NCBI GenBank assembly: GCA_029990175.1
Contig: JARKIP010000064.1
Span: 12,728,001 to 12,792,000 of the forward strand
Direction of reading: 5' to 3'
Origin: Petunia secreta
Lineage: Eukaryota > Streptophyta > Magnoliopsida > Solanales > Solanaceae
DNA length: 64,000 bases
Below the pieces are notes generated by a model. That model was not told where the DNA came from and did no database searches. It worked only from the letters and a program-made list of their open reading frames with translations. Shown in pieces: positions 1 through 11,611 of the stretch. Each line of letters opens with the position of its first letter. The first letter of the stretch is position 1. Made by a program: the position numbers and the translations under genes.

Positions 1-1
1 T

Positions 2-332
2 AAGAAACGTTCACCTTCTTGCTTTATCACTTTTCTCATTTGTATTTTCCTAATATTGAATGTAGCAACTGCTGAGAAATCTGATTCATCCTCATATGAT
101 GATGCAACTCAAGAAGTAAAGAATTAGATTGGTACCATCCATTGCTACGTCCACATCCATGGTGGCATCCTCACCTATGGCCATGTGTTCATCTCCAATG
201 CCTGCTACTGGTTTTCATCATGCATGGAAGTTCCTTCATCCACCAATATTGCCTGCTCATGGCTTTCCAAAGTTTCCTCATCCATGGTTTCATCCACATC
301 CATGGTTATTCATGCATACACCAGTTCCATAA
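2..332 (+). pseudogene. Remnant of a small secreted Pro/His/Trp-rich protein, cut by left edge
   Basis: Frame 2 from the window edge reads a basic start, a hydrophobic stretch (FITFLICIFLILNVATA) and an acidic segment, then stops at TAG 125-127. This is a typical secretory signal peptide. The next 200 bases are rich in HP, PHPW and HPPILP words, but in other frames: frame 3 (129-332) ends in a proline-rich tail with a natural-looking stop. The simplest reading is one small secreted protein gene broken by one or two small indels, with its first codon(s) to the left of the window. I do not recognise the family. It could instead be unrelated low-complexity sequence. Confidence 0.3.
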
Positions 333-1255
333 AGGAGACAACGGTGGGGTGGGGGAGAATCAACGAAAACATGAATAGAAGTGTTGAATCAATATTTTAT
401 TGATGATCATATATTTTTCTTTCGCTTAATATCTTAAGGATTTATATTTTCCAAGAGTTTCCGCTCATAGAATTGGTTGATTCGGTTCATCATATTAAAT
501 TAAATCCGTTTGCTTGTTAAAAGAATTAAGGAACAAGATGGGTCATCTTGGATCATATAATTGTGATAGCCCTTAATTAATTCCTTAAATCATGATTTCA
601 CTTCATTTCATATAAATGCAAGTGGAGTAAATGTTAATTAATCCATTTTCATCGAACTGTAATTTTAATTGCATCCAACAGATCTTTAAATTAGAATGTA
701 GCTGCTTATACAGTAAAATTATGAAAAGATCATTAATAATGTAATAGTATATAATATAGCGAAACTATGATTTATGCTGTCATCAGAGAAGTGAGAAGTG
801 ACCAAGTTACACTTTAAATCTCCAGCTAATAACACAGAAGTGAGCAAGTACAAGAAAAAAGACAGTAACATTCATTTCAAGACATATACTAATTAATATC
901 ATACTAATATTTGAAGTACATAATATCAATTAGGAGTAGTAATCAGTACTTTACCAGAAGGTTACTTAACAATCATTTGACTTCCGCTTAATTCATGAAC
1001 GAAAATGCCATGGTTAGCCTTCTACTTTAACGTTAACTTGTAAAAAGCAAACAACTTCGATGATTATATGTTAATGTCTTTAACTAATAGCTTAGATATG
1101 GTTAATTCCTTAAAGCCTTAAAGGGTTAATCAGTTCGCAGGTAGCTTACTTAACAATGATTAACTAGATTACAACGTCAGTCACCATAATTAAGAGAATC
1201 CTATGATTAGAATTCCAATGCGATACATGTTAATTTGCAGAACACAAAGGACCTG
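333..1255. other. AT-rich intergenic, nothing recognised
   Basis: No coding frame of note, no clear repeat and no RNA gene seen on either strand between the left-edge remnant and the CACTA element. Confidence 0.6.
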
Positions 1256-1258
1256 GAG

Positions 1259-1645
1259 CACTACTAAAAAAAACAGGGTTCTCCGACCACTCAATCGGTC
1301 GCATATCGGTCGCCCAGTCGACCGATCGGCGATCGATATGGGTGGTCGGAGAATTAATGGTAACAAAAAGCCCTGCGACCGAAAATTGGTCGAAACTTCG
1401 ACCACCATGCGACCGATATTCAGTCGCATAATAGGATAGAAACGTTGACCGTTTAGGCGACCGATTTTCGGTCGCATAGCATATGCGACCGACAATCGGT
1501 CGCATATTTGGTCAATGTGTTGGAATTACCTGTGACCGTTTAGGCGACCGAAAGTCGGTCGCATAGGATATGCGACCGACAATCGGTCGCATACTTGGTC
1601 TAATGTTTGCCACTGATTTGGCGACTGAAAGTCGGTCGCCAAACT
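1259..1645. repeat. CACTA left end: TIR plus subterminal palindromes
   Basis: After the terminal inverted repeat the sequence is dense in GCGACCGA and its complement. At least four sites have the form GCGACCGA-N3-TCGGTCGC (1457-1475, 1485-1503, 1544-1562, 1572-1590), with diverged half-sites between them. In En/Spm, the TNPA protein binds repeated subterminal motifs. By analogy these are candidate binding sites for the TNPA-like product of this element. Confidence 0.85.
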
Positions 1646-1859
1646 GGAAAAAACCTGCAATAAAAAACCTGTTTTCAGGCAGTAGCAACAGCAAAAACCA
1701 GATGTTTTTCAACAGAAAACTGCATTCGAAAACAATAAAAACAGTAATTCAAACACAACGCAATAAAACCTAACATTTCAAAAACATCCAACAACATTAG
1801 TTATGTCTTGAAATTGTTAACATAAAGCTTCACAGACAGTTATCCACTTTCAGAAAAGA

Positions 1860-3599
1860 CTACTCGGTCGAGGCAGAGCTAGACCCGGACTCGGAAGAGG
1901 AAGAGGAGTTGCGTCGATGCCTGCTCTTATGCTTTCTTCTCGATTTCTTCTTCTCCTTTTTGGCAAGGAGCTTTTTGATCATGTCTTGCGTTTCTTGATT
2001 TACTCTCGACAGCTGTTCGATCTGCTCTCTCATTTGAGCCATTTCAGCAGGATCAACGGAGCTCGACGGAGAAGAAGTAACTGAAGTGCCCAAAAAGCGA
2101 GCATTATGCTTATCCGAAGCAAATAGCGATCCAAGACCATAAGCAGACCCCTTCTTAACCCCTCCAACAGTTTCGACCCATATTTGCTTTTCTTTCTCGA
2201 ACGTCAAGGGAGCCGGGGTGCTGCTTCCGGCGTCTGATGCTTGAGTCGATGTCCACTCTTCCACAGCCTTTGTAGCCTTTTCCTGAATAACATAAATATA
2301 TTAATGATGTTAATAGAAAGACCAAACGTTGAAGGATTGGCGCGACTAAAGATCGAATTTTACAAACTTACCCAAACTTCTTTTGCGCGGGGCTCGACCC
2401 ACTCTCCACCGCCCTTCTTGGCACCCTTTGTATGCCTGATCTTGTGCAGCTCGAGCACGGGAATAGTGCGCTTTTCTTTCTTTTCCTACAAATTAAAAAT
2501 CATAATATGTTAGACAAAAAATCAACTGTTCAAGTAAATAATCAATCAATTAAATAACTGTACCAAACGCATCTTCTGTGTAGCCGCGCTAATTGAGCCA
2601 CCGGTATGGAGCGATCCACCCTTTTCCGACGCTCGCGCAGCCTTGCCTTGTTCGCTCTTCGCCTCGAACTCGGGCGACTGCCAATATTCATCCAGCTCCG
2701 CCCACTGAGCAGCATCGAGGAAGCCGGGCCTTGTACCTTTACGCCGCGCATTGTAATAAGTCCCCTTGAATAACGCAGCACATTTCTTGGGGAAGATGTT
2801 ACGAATGTTATAATCCAGACCTTGATGCCAGATACATTGGCCCTGAAAGTATATCAAAATATTTTCTTTAGACATATTCATGGTTTAAAAACTGCAATTA
2901 GTTTTAAACCAAATGCATATGTATCACCTCAAAATCTATCAATATCTGCTTCTTTACTTGCTGGGGCACATCGCTCCAGTTTCGCCAAGGTTGGTTCCAG
3001 TGCGCTCTCATGCACGCAGTCAGTACCTTAGTGGACTCATCGCTTGGGCAAAAGCTACAAAAAAATTAACAAGAGTTATTCCTAATACTAGCAATTAAAG
3101 TAGGAACTAATTATTTAATAGATAAGAACTTAATAAATTAGGTAGCTTACCCTTTATCCGCCTCGGGATAAATAATCATCCTGCCTTCTACACGAGTGCC
3201 AGGCTCACCAATGTAATAAGGCGAATGCGGATCATACACCATGAGCTCCTGCTGATCCGGTGGGCCGTCACAACTATCTAAGGGGAATTTAGGGGGCTGA
3301 GTAGGATTGTCATCACCCTGGGAGGGATCGCCCTGTGTGGGAGGGACCTGTGTCTCAGTACAATCAAGGCTAGGGAATGTCCACTGCCATACAGGAGGCA
3401 ACTGAGACGGGGTAATAATTGGTACCTGATATGGGCCAGGGGGCCTGAAAAAAGCTGGATCATAACTAGATGGGGCATCAGTAGGCAGCGAATGCGGGAC
3501 CTGTGAGGTCTGACTGTCATCACCCGCAGAACCTGAAGTCTCACCCACAGGTCTCTTGCCCGACCTTCTTCTAAAAACTTTACAGCATAACTTGTCCAT
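1860..3599 (-). CDS. TNPA-like CACTA accessory transposase (Transposase_24 type), five exons
   Basis: Five exons can be joined with GT-AG introns and kept phase: 3151-3599, 2928-3054, 2564-2842, 2372-2485 and 1860-2282, giving 1392 nt and 463 residues. The start is the ATG at 3599; an in-frame ATG at 3617 is also possible. The N-terminal part is rich in P, S and Q. The middle exons carry the family pattern W..W.DVP..VK..I...F, then YWQSPEFEAKS with a GS/H motif. A short lysine-rich exon follows, then VGGVKKGSAYGLGSLF. The last part holds a coiled-coil-like segment (AQMREQIEQLSRVNQE) and a K/R- and S-rich tail. Known role of the family: binds subterminal repeats and assists TNPD. It lies 3' of the TNPD gene on the same strand. 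Confidence 0.75.
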
Positions 3600-3803
3600 C
3601 CCTGTTGAAACATTCAAATTGATTTATCAACTATATAATGAGAAGACATAATGAGAATACATCAATCTAAAGTGCTGAGAATAAATAAATTTATCAACTA
3701 AGTAAGCACATCACAATCAGAAAATGAGAATACATAAATCATATTATGTTCATATGTACATTACAGTAGGTAATTAATACTAAACTACAAAGTACAAATA
3801 GGT

Positions 3804-6800
3804 TCAATCAACTTCATCATCCGATTCATAGTCATTAGCAATTTCATCCTCGGATGGCTCGTCACTATCTACGTTTTCATCATCCTCGTATGCCCTTGAA
3901 GTTCCTTCTCCAAAACTAGCCGGGTTTTTTGCACGACTAAATTCAGATACAGCCACCGGGTCATACGTCCCATCAATATGTCGCAAATTGTGTGCAAGTT
4001 CAATATCCGCTATCAAGGGAACAGTTGAGACCTCATTCTGGTATGCAACATCTAACCTATCAGGTACTTCAATTAATCCCACCGGTTTTCCCTTAAGAAC
4101 CGCCCACCACTTGGATTTGGCCTTTGCTTTTGATGCGTTCTTCGTCCGAGGGTAAGGAACAAACCACACTTGTTTTACATTCTGTGCAATGATGAAAGGA
4201 TCATAGTTTCCATATGACCTTCTGTGATTAACCTCAACTAGCTTTGAACTCGAATCCACCCGCGTACCCCTGCTACCTGGATCAAACCACTTGCACTTGA
4301 AGAGAACCAATATTTTATGAGGCCATCCAACTCTATATTCAACCTCTAAGATCTCCTCAATCACTCCGTAGAACTCAGAGTCGCCCCCCTGGTCACCAGT
4401 TCCAGCACTCACGGACACACCGCTGTTGTAGGTTTTTTTACCCTCTGACCAGCTGTGTGTATGAAACTTGTACCCATTTACGAAGTATGTATTCATCTTT
4501 TTATACTCGTAATATGGGCCATGACATATATGTCACAAAAAATCAAAATTGATGCCATTCACCGGATTGTTTACCTATATTAAAATTAAATGGATTAGTG
4601 TAAATTAGTCAGAATTCGATGACGGTAGTAAGGTTTTTAAATCAATGGAAAAATATATGAGTTTCCATAACACTTACAAATGAGGTAAACCAATTTGTAA
4701 AATGATAACTGACTGCATTTGGACCAAATTCAGCAACAAAGTGACTACGTTATGCAACGAAGAAATTTACATTAGAAAGAATACTTATGTTAGTCACAAT
4801 TTAGTGGGTACCATTAAAATAAAACATACTTGTAATAAGGCGTGACTTCGGGACAGTTCAACAACACATGTGCTGTAGCTGCTTTCCTGTCTGTTTCAGT
4901 GAACTGGTATTTTCTGGATGATAATGTACTTCCCCTCCCTGGTTGATTGAATATAGAGAATGCTCGGTAATTGGGATCATTATTATCTCCCACATCATGC
5001 CGATCCGGCCTTGTGCGCGTACATGGAACATCTTTGTCGAAGTAGTATGAGCAAAAATGTGAAGTTTCTCTAGACAAATATGCCTCGCATATCGACCCCT
5101 CGATTTGGCCTCTGTTTTTCACATCCCGCTTACACTTACCAATAATTCTATAAAAAGTAATCTGTTAGTAGAATTATGTTGCGTAAAATATAAAGTAATT
5201 GAATAAGATATGGAAGCTTACCTCTCGAAAGGGTACATCCATCTGCAGTGCACCGGGCCTCCTAGCCGAGCCTCTTCAGCGAGGTGAACCGGTAGATGCT
5301 CCATCACATTAAAGAAGCCGAGTGGAAAGATCTTTGACAGCTTAGACAACACAACAGGAAAGTTCTGTTCCAACAAGTTCAAACTCTCTTCCTTCAAAGT
5401 CTTGCTGCAAAGCTCTTTAAAAAATAGGCTTGTCTCAGTTATTGGTTTCAAAACTTTATCTGGCAACCCATTGAATGCAATTGAGATCAAGTTTTCCATG
5501 AAAATGTGACAGTCGTGGCTCTTCATGTGATGGAGTTTTCCGCCGGTCATATCAACACACCTTTCTAAGTTAGATGCATATCCATCAGGCATCCTCAAGT
5601 TACTCACCCACTCGCAAATCATTCTTCTCTCATCTTCGTCGAATGTATAGCAAGCCTTTGGAAGTAAAATGTTGTTGCCATCCCGGACCGCATGTAGCTC
5701 GGGTCGCCTGCAAAGTTCCTGTATGTCATACCGTGCCTTCCAGTTGTCCTTTGTCTTACCCTTGACATCCATCACAGTATTAAGGACTGCCTCGAAGAAG
5801 TTCTTCTCAATATGCATTGGATCGAGATTATGGCGCAGAAGGTTATCCTTCCAATAAGGCAACTCCCAGAAAATGCTCTGCTTGGTCCAATTATGTTCGA
5901 CACCAAAACCAGGTGTTTTAGTTTGCAAGTTTTCAGTTACCTTAGGAAGGTCCTTAACCCTGTTCCATATCTCTATCCCTGTTAACCTGCGAGGAGGCTC
6001 CTCATAATCAACCTGATTCTTCCTGAATGCATTTTTATTATTCCTAAAAAGGTGGTCCATTGGCAAGAATCTACGGCAACAGTCAAACCATGTCACTTTA
6101 CCTCCATTTTTCAATGTGAAGGCCTTTGTATCTTCCATACAGTATGGGCACGCTAGCTTCCCTGCAGTGGACCAGCCAGACAGCATCCCATAAGCTGGAA
6201 AGTCATTTATAGTCCACATCAAAGAAGCATGCATTTGGAAGTTCTGTTTCATTGATACATCAAAGGTTTCCACTCCTTCATGCCAAAGTGTCTGCAATTC
6301 ATCAATCAAAGGCTGCAAATAAACATCAATACGAGTTTTCGGGTTATGTGGACCAGGTATTATACAATTCAAAAATAGATATGGACTGGTCATGCACATT
6401 CCGGGAGACAGGTTGTATGGTGTGACAAATACGGGCCAACAAGAATATGGCGTAGACGAGACATCAAAAGGGGTGAAGCCATCGGAACACATCCCCAACC
6501 TTACATTCCTCGGCTCGATAGCAAATGCCGGATACACTTGATCAAAGTGTTTCCATGCCTCACCATCTGAGGGGTGTGATAGAATACCCGCCTGCCTGGT
6601 CCGCTCATGATGCCACCTCATGTGAGGAGCAGAACTCATCGAAGCATACAACCTCTTTAACCTGGGTATAAGCGGCAAGTAATGCATCCACTTAACAGGT
6701 TTCGGCTTCTTTTTTTTATTTTTCTCGGGCTTGTATCGAGGCTCCTCACAAAATCTACATTGCACGAGCTCTGCATCATCCTTGTAATATAACATGCAAG

Positions 6801-7518
6801 CATTAACACAACAATGAATCTTGTGAGAAGTAAGGCCTAATGAGGAAACCAATTTCTTAGTGAAGTAATAAGAAGTTGGTAAGTCCATGTTAGTCGGCTT
6901 TAGTTCATTCATAAGGCCTATGATGGAATCCATGGCAGCTTGAGAAATACTATAATCTGATTTGATACTCTGCAATCTGACAGCAACAGACAACTTGGAA
7001 TGTACCGAGCCCTCATGGAATGGACGACTTGCTTCCTCCAATATTTTATAGAATTCACTTGCCTCGGCATTGGGAATGTGCTCAGTGTTAGGCTGTGATG
7101 TACCCGGCTGCATGGGATCATTATCCGGGTACATACCAAAAGCATCACGAACCATATCATCCATTCTATAATCATTACGGTCTGGTTCCAAAACCGGAGA
7201 ACTACTAGTGTAATGAATATTTTGAAGCAGTTGAATGTGCCCCTGCAAATCCCACGGCTCTCCATGATAACGCCAAATATAGTAATCTGGCATAAACCCC
7301 CTATCTAACAGATGCAGTTGTACGGTCGTTATATCTTGGAGGGTGCAGCATTTGCACTTTATGCAGGGGCACTTAATTGTACCACGCCTTATAAAAGGTT
7401 CGGTTGTTTTTGCTAAAGCAACAAATTCCTGAAGACCCTCTTTAAATTCAGGCCTTATCCCCCGCCGACCGGGGAAAAGTCGATTGTCCATCCACAAACG
7501 ACGTGCATTAAAGTCCAT
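3804..7518 (-). CDS. TNPD/tnp2 transposase of the CACTA element
   Basis: Exon 1 (5222-7518) encodes a transposase-associated domain (residues ~7-90, with CPCIKCKC). The long tnp2 domain follows, with the hallmarks MCSDGFTPF, GWSTAGKLACPYCM and DPMHIEKN. The DUF4218 region starts from about residue 645. The donor at 5221 joins exon 2 (4830-5147), which continues DUF4218 (EGSICEAYL). The last segment (3804-4496) is DUF4216 (VNGYKFHTH, YNSGVSV) with an acidic tail. TNPD catalyses excision and insertion. Oddity: the DUF4216 frame is preceded by an in-frame TGA at 4533-4535, and the exon 2 to 3 phase does not fit simply. Either an exon is missed or the 3' part is damaged. Confidence 0.85.
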
Positions 7519-8340
7519 ATCTACGCAAAAATTGAAAAATTGAGAACAATCTAAAAGGAACGATTTTTAATAATCCTAGCCTTTTTTTAATATCCGGTGG
7601 TCCGTTTGAATTACATATTAATTACTATTAGCAATGCAATACAAAACGCATACAATTTATCCGGTTTAGGCATAAAATGTTCCAAACATGAAGAGTGCAA
7701 ACAACAATACCAAAACCCTAACTTTAAATGCATAGCAACTATCCCAAACACCACAACCCATGACAAGGCATCAACACATTGCAAACAACTCTACCAAACA
7801 ATTCCAACAAATCACAACAATTACCATAATTAATCCCAAACATCACAACCCTATATTTAAAGTTCATCAACCCAAAACAACTTACTCGACATCACATTAT
7901 ATAGAATAAACCAATTATAACTAACATATAGGCCGAATTATTCAAAAATATATATATATATATATATATATAAATTCGGATTATTAAACCAAAAAAAAAA
8001 AAAAAAATTACCTCAACTTTGTTTGGGATCCAATCGCATGTAACTATGATTCGCCAATGTGCTATCCACCCAATAAATACAAAAAAAGTGAATTAAAAAG
8101 TCATTATTTGAGTTTTTTAAAAAATAACAAAAATTACTAAAAAATGAAATTTACCTTGAATTAGTAGGTGTAGATTGTGTTAGATGTTATGTTGGAGATT
8201 ATAGAGTAGTAATTTAAAGTTATATGGGGTATGTAATGGTGGATAGTTGGTTATGGGGTGGGGGGGGGGGGAGTTCGGTTTTTAGGGATTGGATGGGTTT
8301 TGGGTATTTTGAAATGGGGAAGAAAGGGCTGCTGCCCCGT
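7519..8340. other. CACTA 5' non-coding region with simple repeats
   Basis: This is upstream of the TNPD start on the minus strand and probably holds its promoter and leader. It contains a TA dinucleotide run near 7950-7971, an A-run near 7990-8006 and a G-run near 8261-8271. No gene was seen. Confidence 0.6.
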
Positions 8341-8344
8341 TTTC

Positions 8345-8560
8345 ATACACAGTTAGGCGACCGACGATGCGACCGATTTCGGTCGCATAGCTTTGACTAA
8401 AAAAATTCAACTTTCAGCGACTCACAAGCGGTCGCCACGTCGACCACATTTTAATTTTATTTTTTCCGTGGTTTGTGCGACCGAAAATCGGTCGCATAAC
8501 TGCACAGACCGATTTTCGGTCGCCTGGTGGTGGTGGGAGAACCCTGTTTTTTTAGTAGTG
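8345..8560. repeat. CACTA right end: subterminal palindromes plus TIR
   Basis: The same GCGACCGA / TCGGTCGC sites recur here, including GCGACCGA-TT-TCGGTCGC and GCGACCGA-AAA-TCGGTCGC. They are followed by the inverted terminal repeat ending TTTAGTAGTG at 8560. Confidence 0.85.
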
Positions 8561-8563
8561 GAG

Positions 8564-9120
8564 TGATGATCATTTTTTTTAAAATAATAAATATCCGGTA
8601 TTTGATACCTATGAGTTTAATCAATCACAATTTGCATCATATATAAGCCAATTAAAGGATGAAGACTTTCAACTTCTTTATTCCAGGACTTGAACCGAAA
8701 CCACTGGATGATAGTGGAATGATATTATCCATCACAGCACGCCCCAGTGGTCACAATCATCGTATATATGTTAACGTTAATAAAGTTACAAGTTCTACGT
8801 GAAAGAGAAAAGGACATGACTTAATATGCAAGATTAAATTCAACGAGTTGGTGAAAATTATTGCTTAATTTAGTAAGTGGTAGCTATTGTCGCACTCAAA
8901 GGTTAGATAGGATCAAAATATGGTAAAAGCATTGTGAAACTATGCTATAAGTATCATCGTCAATTATTCCATTTGTTTTGTCAATTAGTGCTAGAAGCTT
9001 TAGGTAGCGTAGCTGCCAAGAACAGCTTTTTCAAAACATTGTTAGTTTGACCAGTGAAAGTTTTCTTGCAAAACTCTACCAACATGTTTGAATCTACTTA
9101 ACGAAAAAAAACTCAACGAG
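8564..9120. other. Intergenic, nothing recognised
   Basis: AT-rich, with no coding frame or repeat recognised. Confidence 0.5.
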
Positions 9121-9122
9121 TA

Positions 9123-9338
9123 CTCCCCCGCCGGTTCATAAATGATAAGACACTATTTTCTTATTATTATTTTGTTAAAATAAGAATGACATAATCATAA
9201 ATTTGTAAGCAATTCAACAAAACTTTCTACTTTATCTTTGATGAGATGATTTTTTGCCATAATAATATTTATGGCTTATTTTAGTCCATAAATTTCAAAA
9301 ATCTCTCTTTCTTAAACTCCGATTCAAAACGGAAGGAG
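9123..9338. mobile_element. Stowaway-like MITE
   Basis: The element begins CTCCCCCGCCGGTTCATAA and ends ATTCAAAACGGAAGGAG. These are imperfect inverted ends of the CTCCCTCCG type, flanked on both sides by TA (9121-9122 and 9339-9340). It is about 216 bp, AT-rich and non-coding. This matches Tc1/mariner-derived Stowaway elements, which are common in plant gene promoters. It lies about 1 kb upstream of the ATL gene. Confidence 0.75.
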
Positions 9339-9340
9339 TA

Positions 9341-10160
9341 TTATTTAATCCCATGTTTAATTATGGCCTCTCAATCTTACTAGTAGTTCTTCTTGGATAG
9401 ATCCCTACTCTGTCGTCGTTTAGGCTTCTCAAATTAGTCGTTAAAACTAATATTTAGAAACCATCTTCTCGATCTTATATGAGATCAATAGACTTTTCAG
9501 TGACGATAGACCTTATTATTTTGTTCTTATTGCCTTTTCTTTCGCTGCAAAAGTAAGAAGATAGACTAGTGAGTTCTATATATACAACTTTAATTTGTTT
9601 TCGTCCCTTTTTTTTCATTTTAAATTCCTGTTTTTATCTTGTTACTTATGTTAGACTCATTACTTATTTTTTGTAACTAGTTAAGTTAAGCGTACTGCGA
9701 TGTCTTGTCCCACATCTGATAGGGAAAGTTCGGGTCTGGGTAGTTTATATCTTATCCACAACTATATAATCTCATTACTAAACTTTTGGAGTTGAATTTA
9801 GACTAATCCGTGACGATATGATATCTTTAAAGTGCTATGCCTTGAGGGGGTTTTCCATGTACTTACATTGAATAACCAAAAATCCAGACTAGGATTACAA
9901 AATCTGTTGAATTGTGATATGATATAAGTTTCAAGATTAGAGACTTTATTTCTTCGACAAAATGAATAGAAGTTACAATTAGGTGTGTAATCATTTAAAA
10001 CCTTTGAGTGATTTAATGATTAGTTCTACCTACTTAGTAGGAACATGAGTGCCACAAACCAATTATTCTCTTTTTCTTTTCCTTCATTGTCAACATCTAA
10101 TTACTAAGATTAAATCACAAAGTAGATCGTGACCACGAATGGATAACTCTAGCATTAAAT
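9341..10160. other. Upstream region of the ATL gene
   Basis: Non-coding AT-rich sequence. No other gene was seen; it presumably includes the ATL promoter. Confidence 0.5.
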
Positions 10161-10170
10161 ACTATAATTT
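10161..10170 (+). promoter_or_regulatory. Possible TATA-like element of the ATL gene
   Basis: ACTATAATTT lies about 200 bases before the ATG. It is followed after 20-40 bases by a CA-rich stretch that could hold the transcription start. This is a weak call based on position and composition only. Confidence 0.3.
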
Positions 10171-10366
10171 TGTTTCAACACCAAACTCACACAACTCAGT
10201 CAACACAAATCATTATCTCCATCTCCCTTAAAGCATACGAATCTCTCCCTTAAATTCTTCGCTCTACGTCCGGCATTCATATAATATATGATCAATTGAT
10301 GCACCCAATTTCTTTTATTACCTAAGCAAATGAACTGATCTTTTTTTTTTTCTTCATTATACTTAA

Positions 10367-11611
10367 ATGAAGAATATCAACCAATTCATCTATGGCTTCT
10401 GTGGGATTTTCCTCTCGTTGTGTATACTTGTAGAATTTTCCACTGCACAAACAGAAATCAACCCTGAATCCCCACCACCACCTACGGAGTATCCATATGG
10501 AACAAAGCTAAGAATTAATGCACCTATGGCTACAGTTATAGTTACTCTTATAGGTGTCTTCTTTTGCATGGGCATTATTTCCGTATACGTTCGTCAATGT
10601 GCCGAACGTCGATTCAGCGACGATTTCGGATACGTAGATGATGGTTCTCGTCGACGTTTAGCTCGTGGCGTCGACCCTGTTGTACTTGACACATTTCCTA
10701 TGTTCAATTACTCTGATGTTAAGGATTTGAAAATTGGGAAATTGGCTTTAGAATGTGCAGTTTGCTTAAACGAGTTCGAAGATGATGAAACTCTACGACT
10801 TCTTCCTAAATGTTGTCATGTTTTTCATCCTGAATGTATAGACACTTGGCTAATTTCCCACGTAACATGTCCCGTTTGTCGCGCCAATTTACTTCCAAAA
10901 CCAGGCGATTTTGAAAAACTAACTGTTCTTGGTCATTACCCGCCAAATTCTGAGTCACAACAGCAACATATTCAGTATTATCCTACAAATTCCGGGTCGC
11001 ATGATTCGGAATTTGGTCGCCCAGTTCATGAAGTCAATGACACGATCATTCATGTCATTGACTCACCTGGAGTACTAAACGTCTCACAAACGCCTGTACA
11101 AAATCGTCCACCAAGGTCACGGTCCAAGCGCGACAAAATAAGCGGGAAATTTCCGAGGTCTCATTCAACAGGCCACTCATTGATTCAACCAGGAGAAGAT
11201 TGTGAGCGGTTCACATTAAGGTTACCAGAGGAGGTTCGAGACAAATTAATTAACTCTGGTTTGAGCCGGGCTCAAAGTAACTCGACATTTCCAAGAGAAA
11301 GAAGTATGAAAATAGGGTACAGAAGCAGTAGTGTTGGAACCGGTTCAGCACGAATAAATCATGGTTATTATGAGCGGTTTGATGGGGAAAACAGAGCTGA
11401 CCGGTGGGGGTCTACAGCGGCTCCACCTTTCTTTTCGAGGGGCGGTTCAACTTGGTCATCAAAGGATAGTAATGCTGGAACTAGTGATGATATGACGGCA
11501 GTTCCTAAGAATTTGTTAAAGTCTGTTAAGTTACCATTTGATCGCTTTTTTGAGAAAGATACCACTGGTGAACGTTCCTTTAACAAACTTAGGTCAGGTA
11601 GTCCAAGTTAA
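10367..11611 (+). CDS. ATL-type RING-H2 E3 ubiquitin ligase (ATL6/ATL31-like)
   Basis: The protein has 414 residues in a single exon, as usual for ATL genes. Residues 1-27 form a signal peptide and ~53-74 a membrane span. The GLD region lies near 101-113 (GVDPVVLDTFPMF). The RING-H2 finger spans C130 to C171 with spacing C-x2-C-x15-C-x-H-x2-H-x2-C-x10-C-x2-C. The diagnostic proline before the third ligand (P147) and W161 are present. The C-terminal part is long and S/R-rich, with ERFTLRLPEEVRDKL and a late PKNLLKSVKLPFDRFF motif as in the ATL6/ATL31 group. Known role of the group: membrane ubiquitin ligases in defence and carbon/nitrogen response. The exact orthologue is inferred. No breaks; all zinc ligands are present. 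Confidence 0.93.
   Translation: MKNINQFIYGFCGIFLSLCILVEFSTAQTEINPESPPPPTEYPYGTKLRINAPMATVIVTLIGVFFCMGIISVYVRQCAERRFSDDFGYVDDGSRRRLARGVDPVVLDTFPMFNYSDVKDLKIGKLALECAVCLNEFEDDETLRLLPKCCHVFHPECIDTWLISHVTCPVCRANLLPKPGDFEKLTVLGHYPPNSESQQQHIQYYPTNSGSHDSEFGRPVHEVNDTIIHVIDSPGVLNVSQTPVQNRPPRSRSKRDKISGKFPRSHSTGHSLIQPGEDCERFTLRLPEEVRDKLINSGLSRAQSNSTFPRERSMKIGYRSSSVGTGSARINHGYYERFDGENRADRWGSTAAPPFFSRGGSTWSSKDSNAGTSDDMTAVPKNLLKSVKLPFDRFFEKDTTGERSFNKLRSGSPS

Larger units (their letters stand above)
1259..8560 (-). mobile_element. Complete CACTA (En/Spm) DNA transposon
   Basis: The ends are inverted: CACTACTAAAAAAAACAGGG at the left and its complement at the right, differing by one A in the A-run. Three-base target duplications GAG lie at 1256-1258 and 8561-8563, as expected for CACTA elements. 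Inside, both minus-strand genes of this superfamily are present: a tnp2/TNPD transposase and a TNPA-like protein. Palindromic subterminal repeats occupy both ends. The element is 7302 bp. An in-frame TGA upstream of the DUF4216 segment makes full activity uncertain. The structure is seen directly; current mobility is unknown. Confidence 0.95.

Noticed and set aside
7946..7971. TA dinucleotide run as a regulatory signal
   Set aside because: A simple microsatellite in the CACTA 5' region; nothing supports a function.
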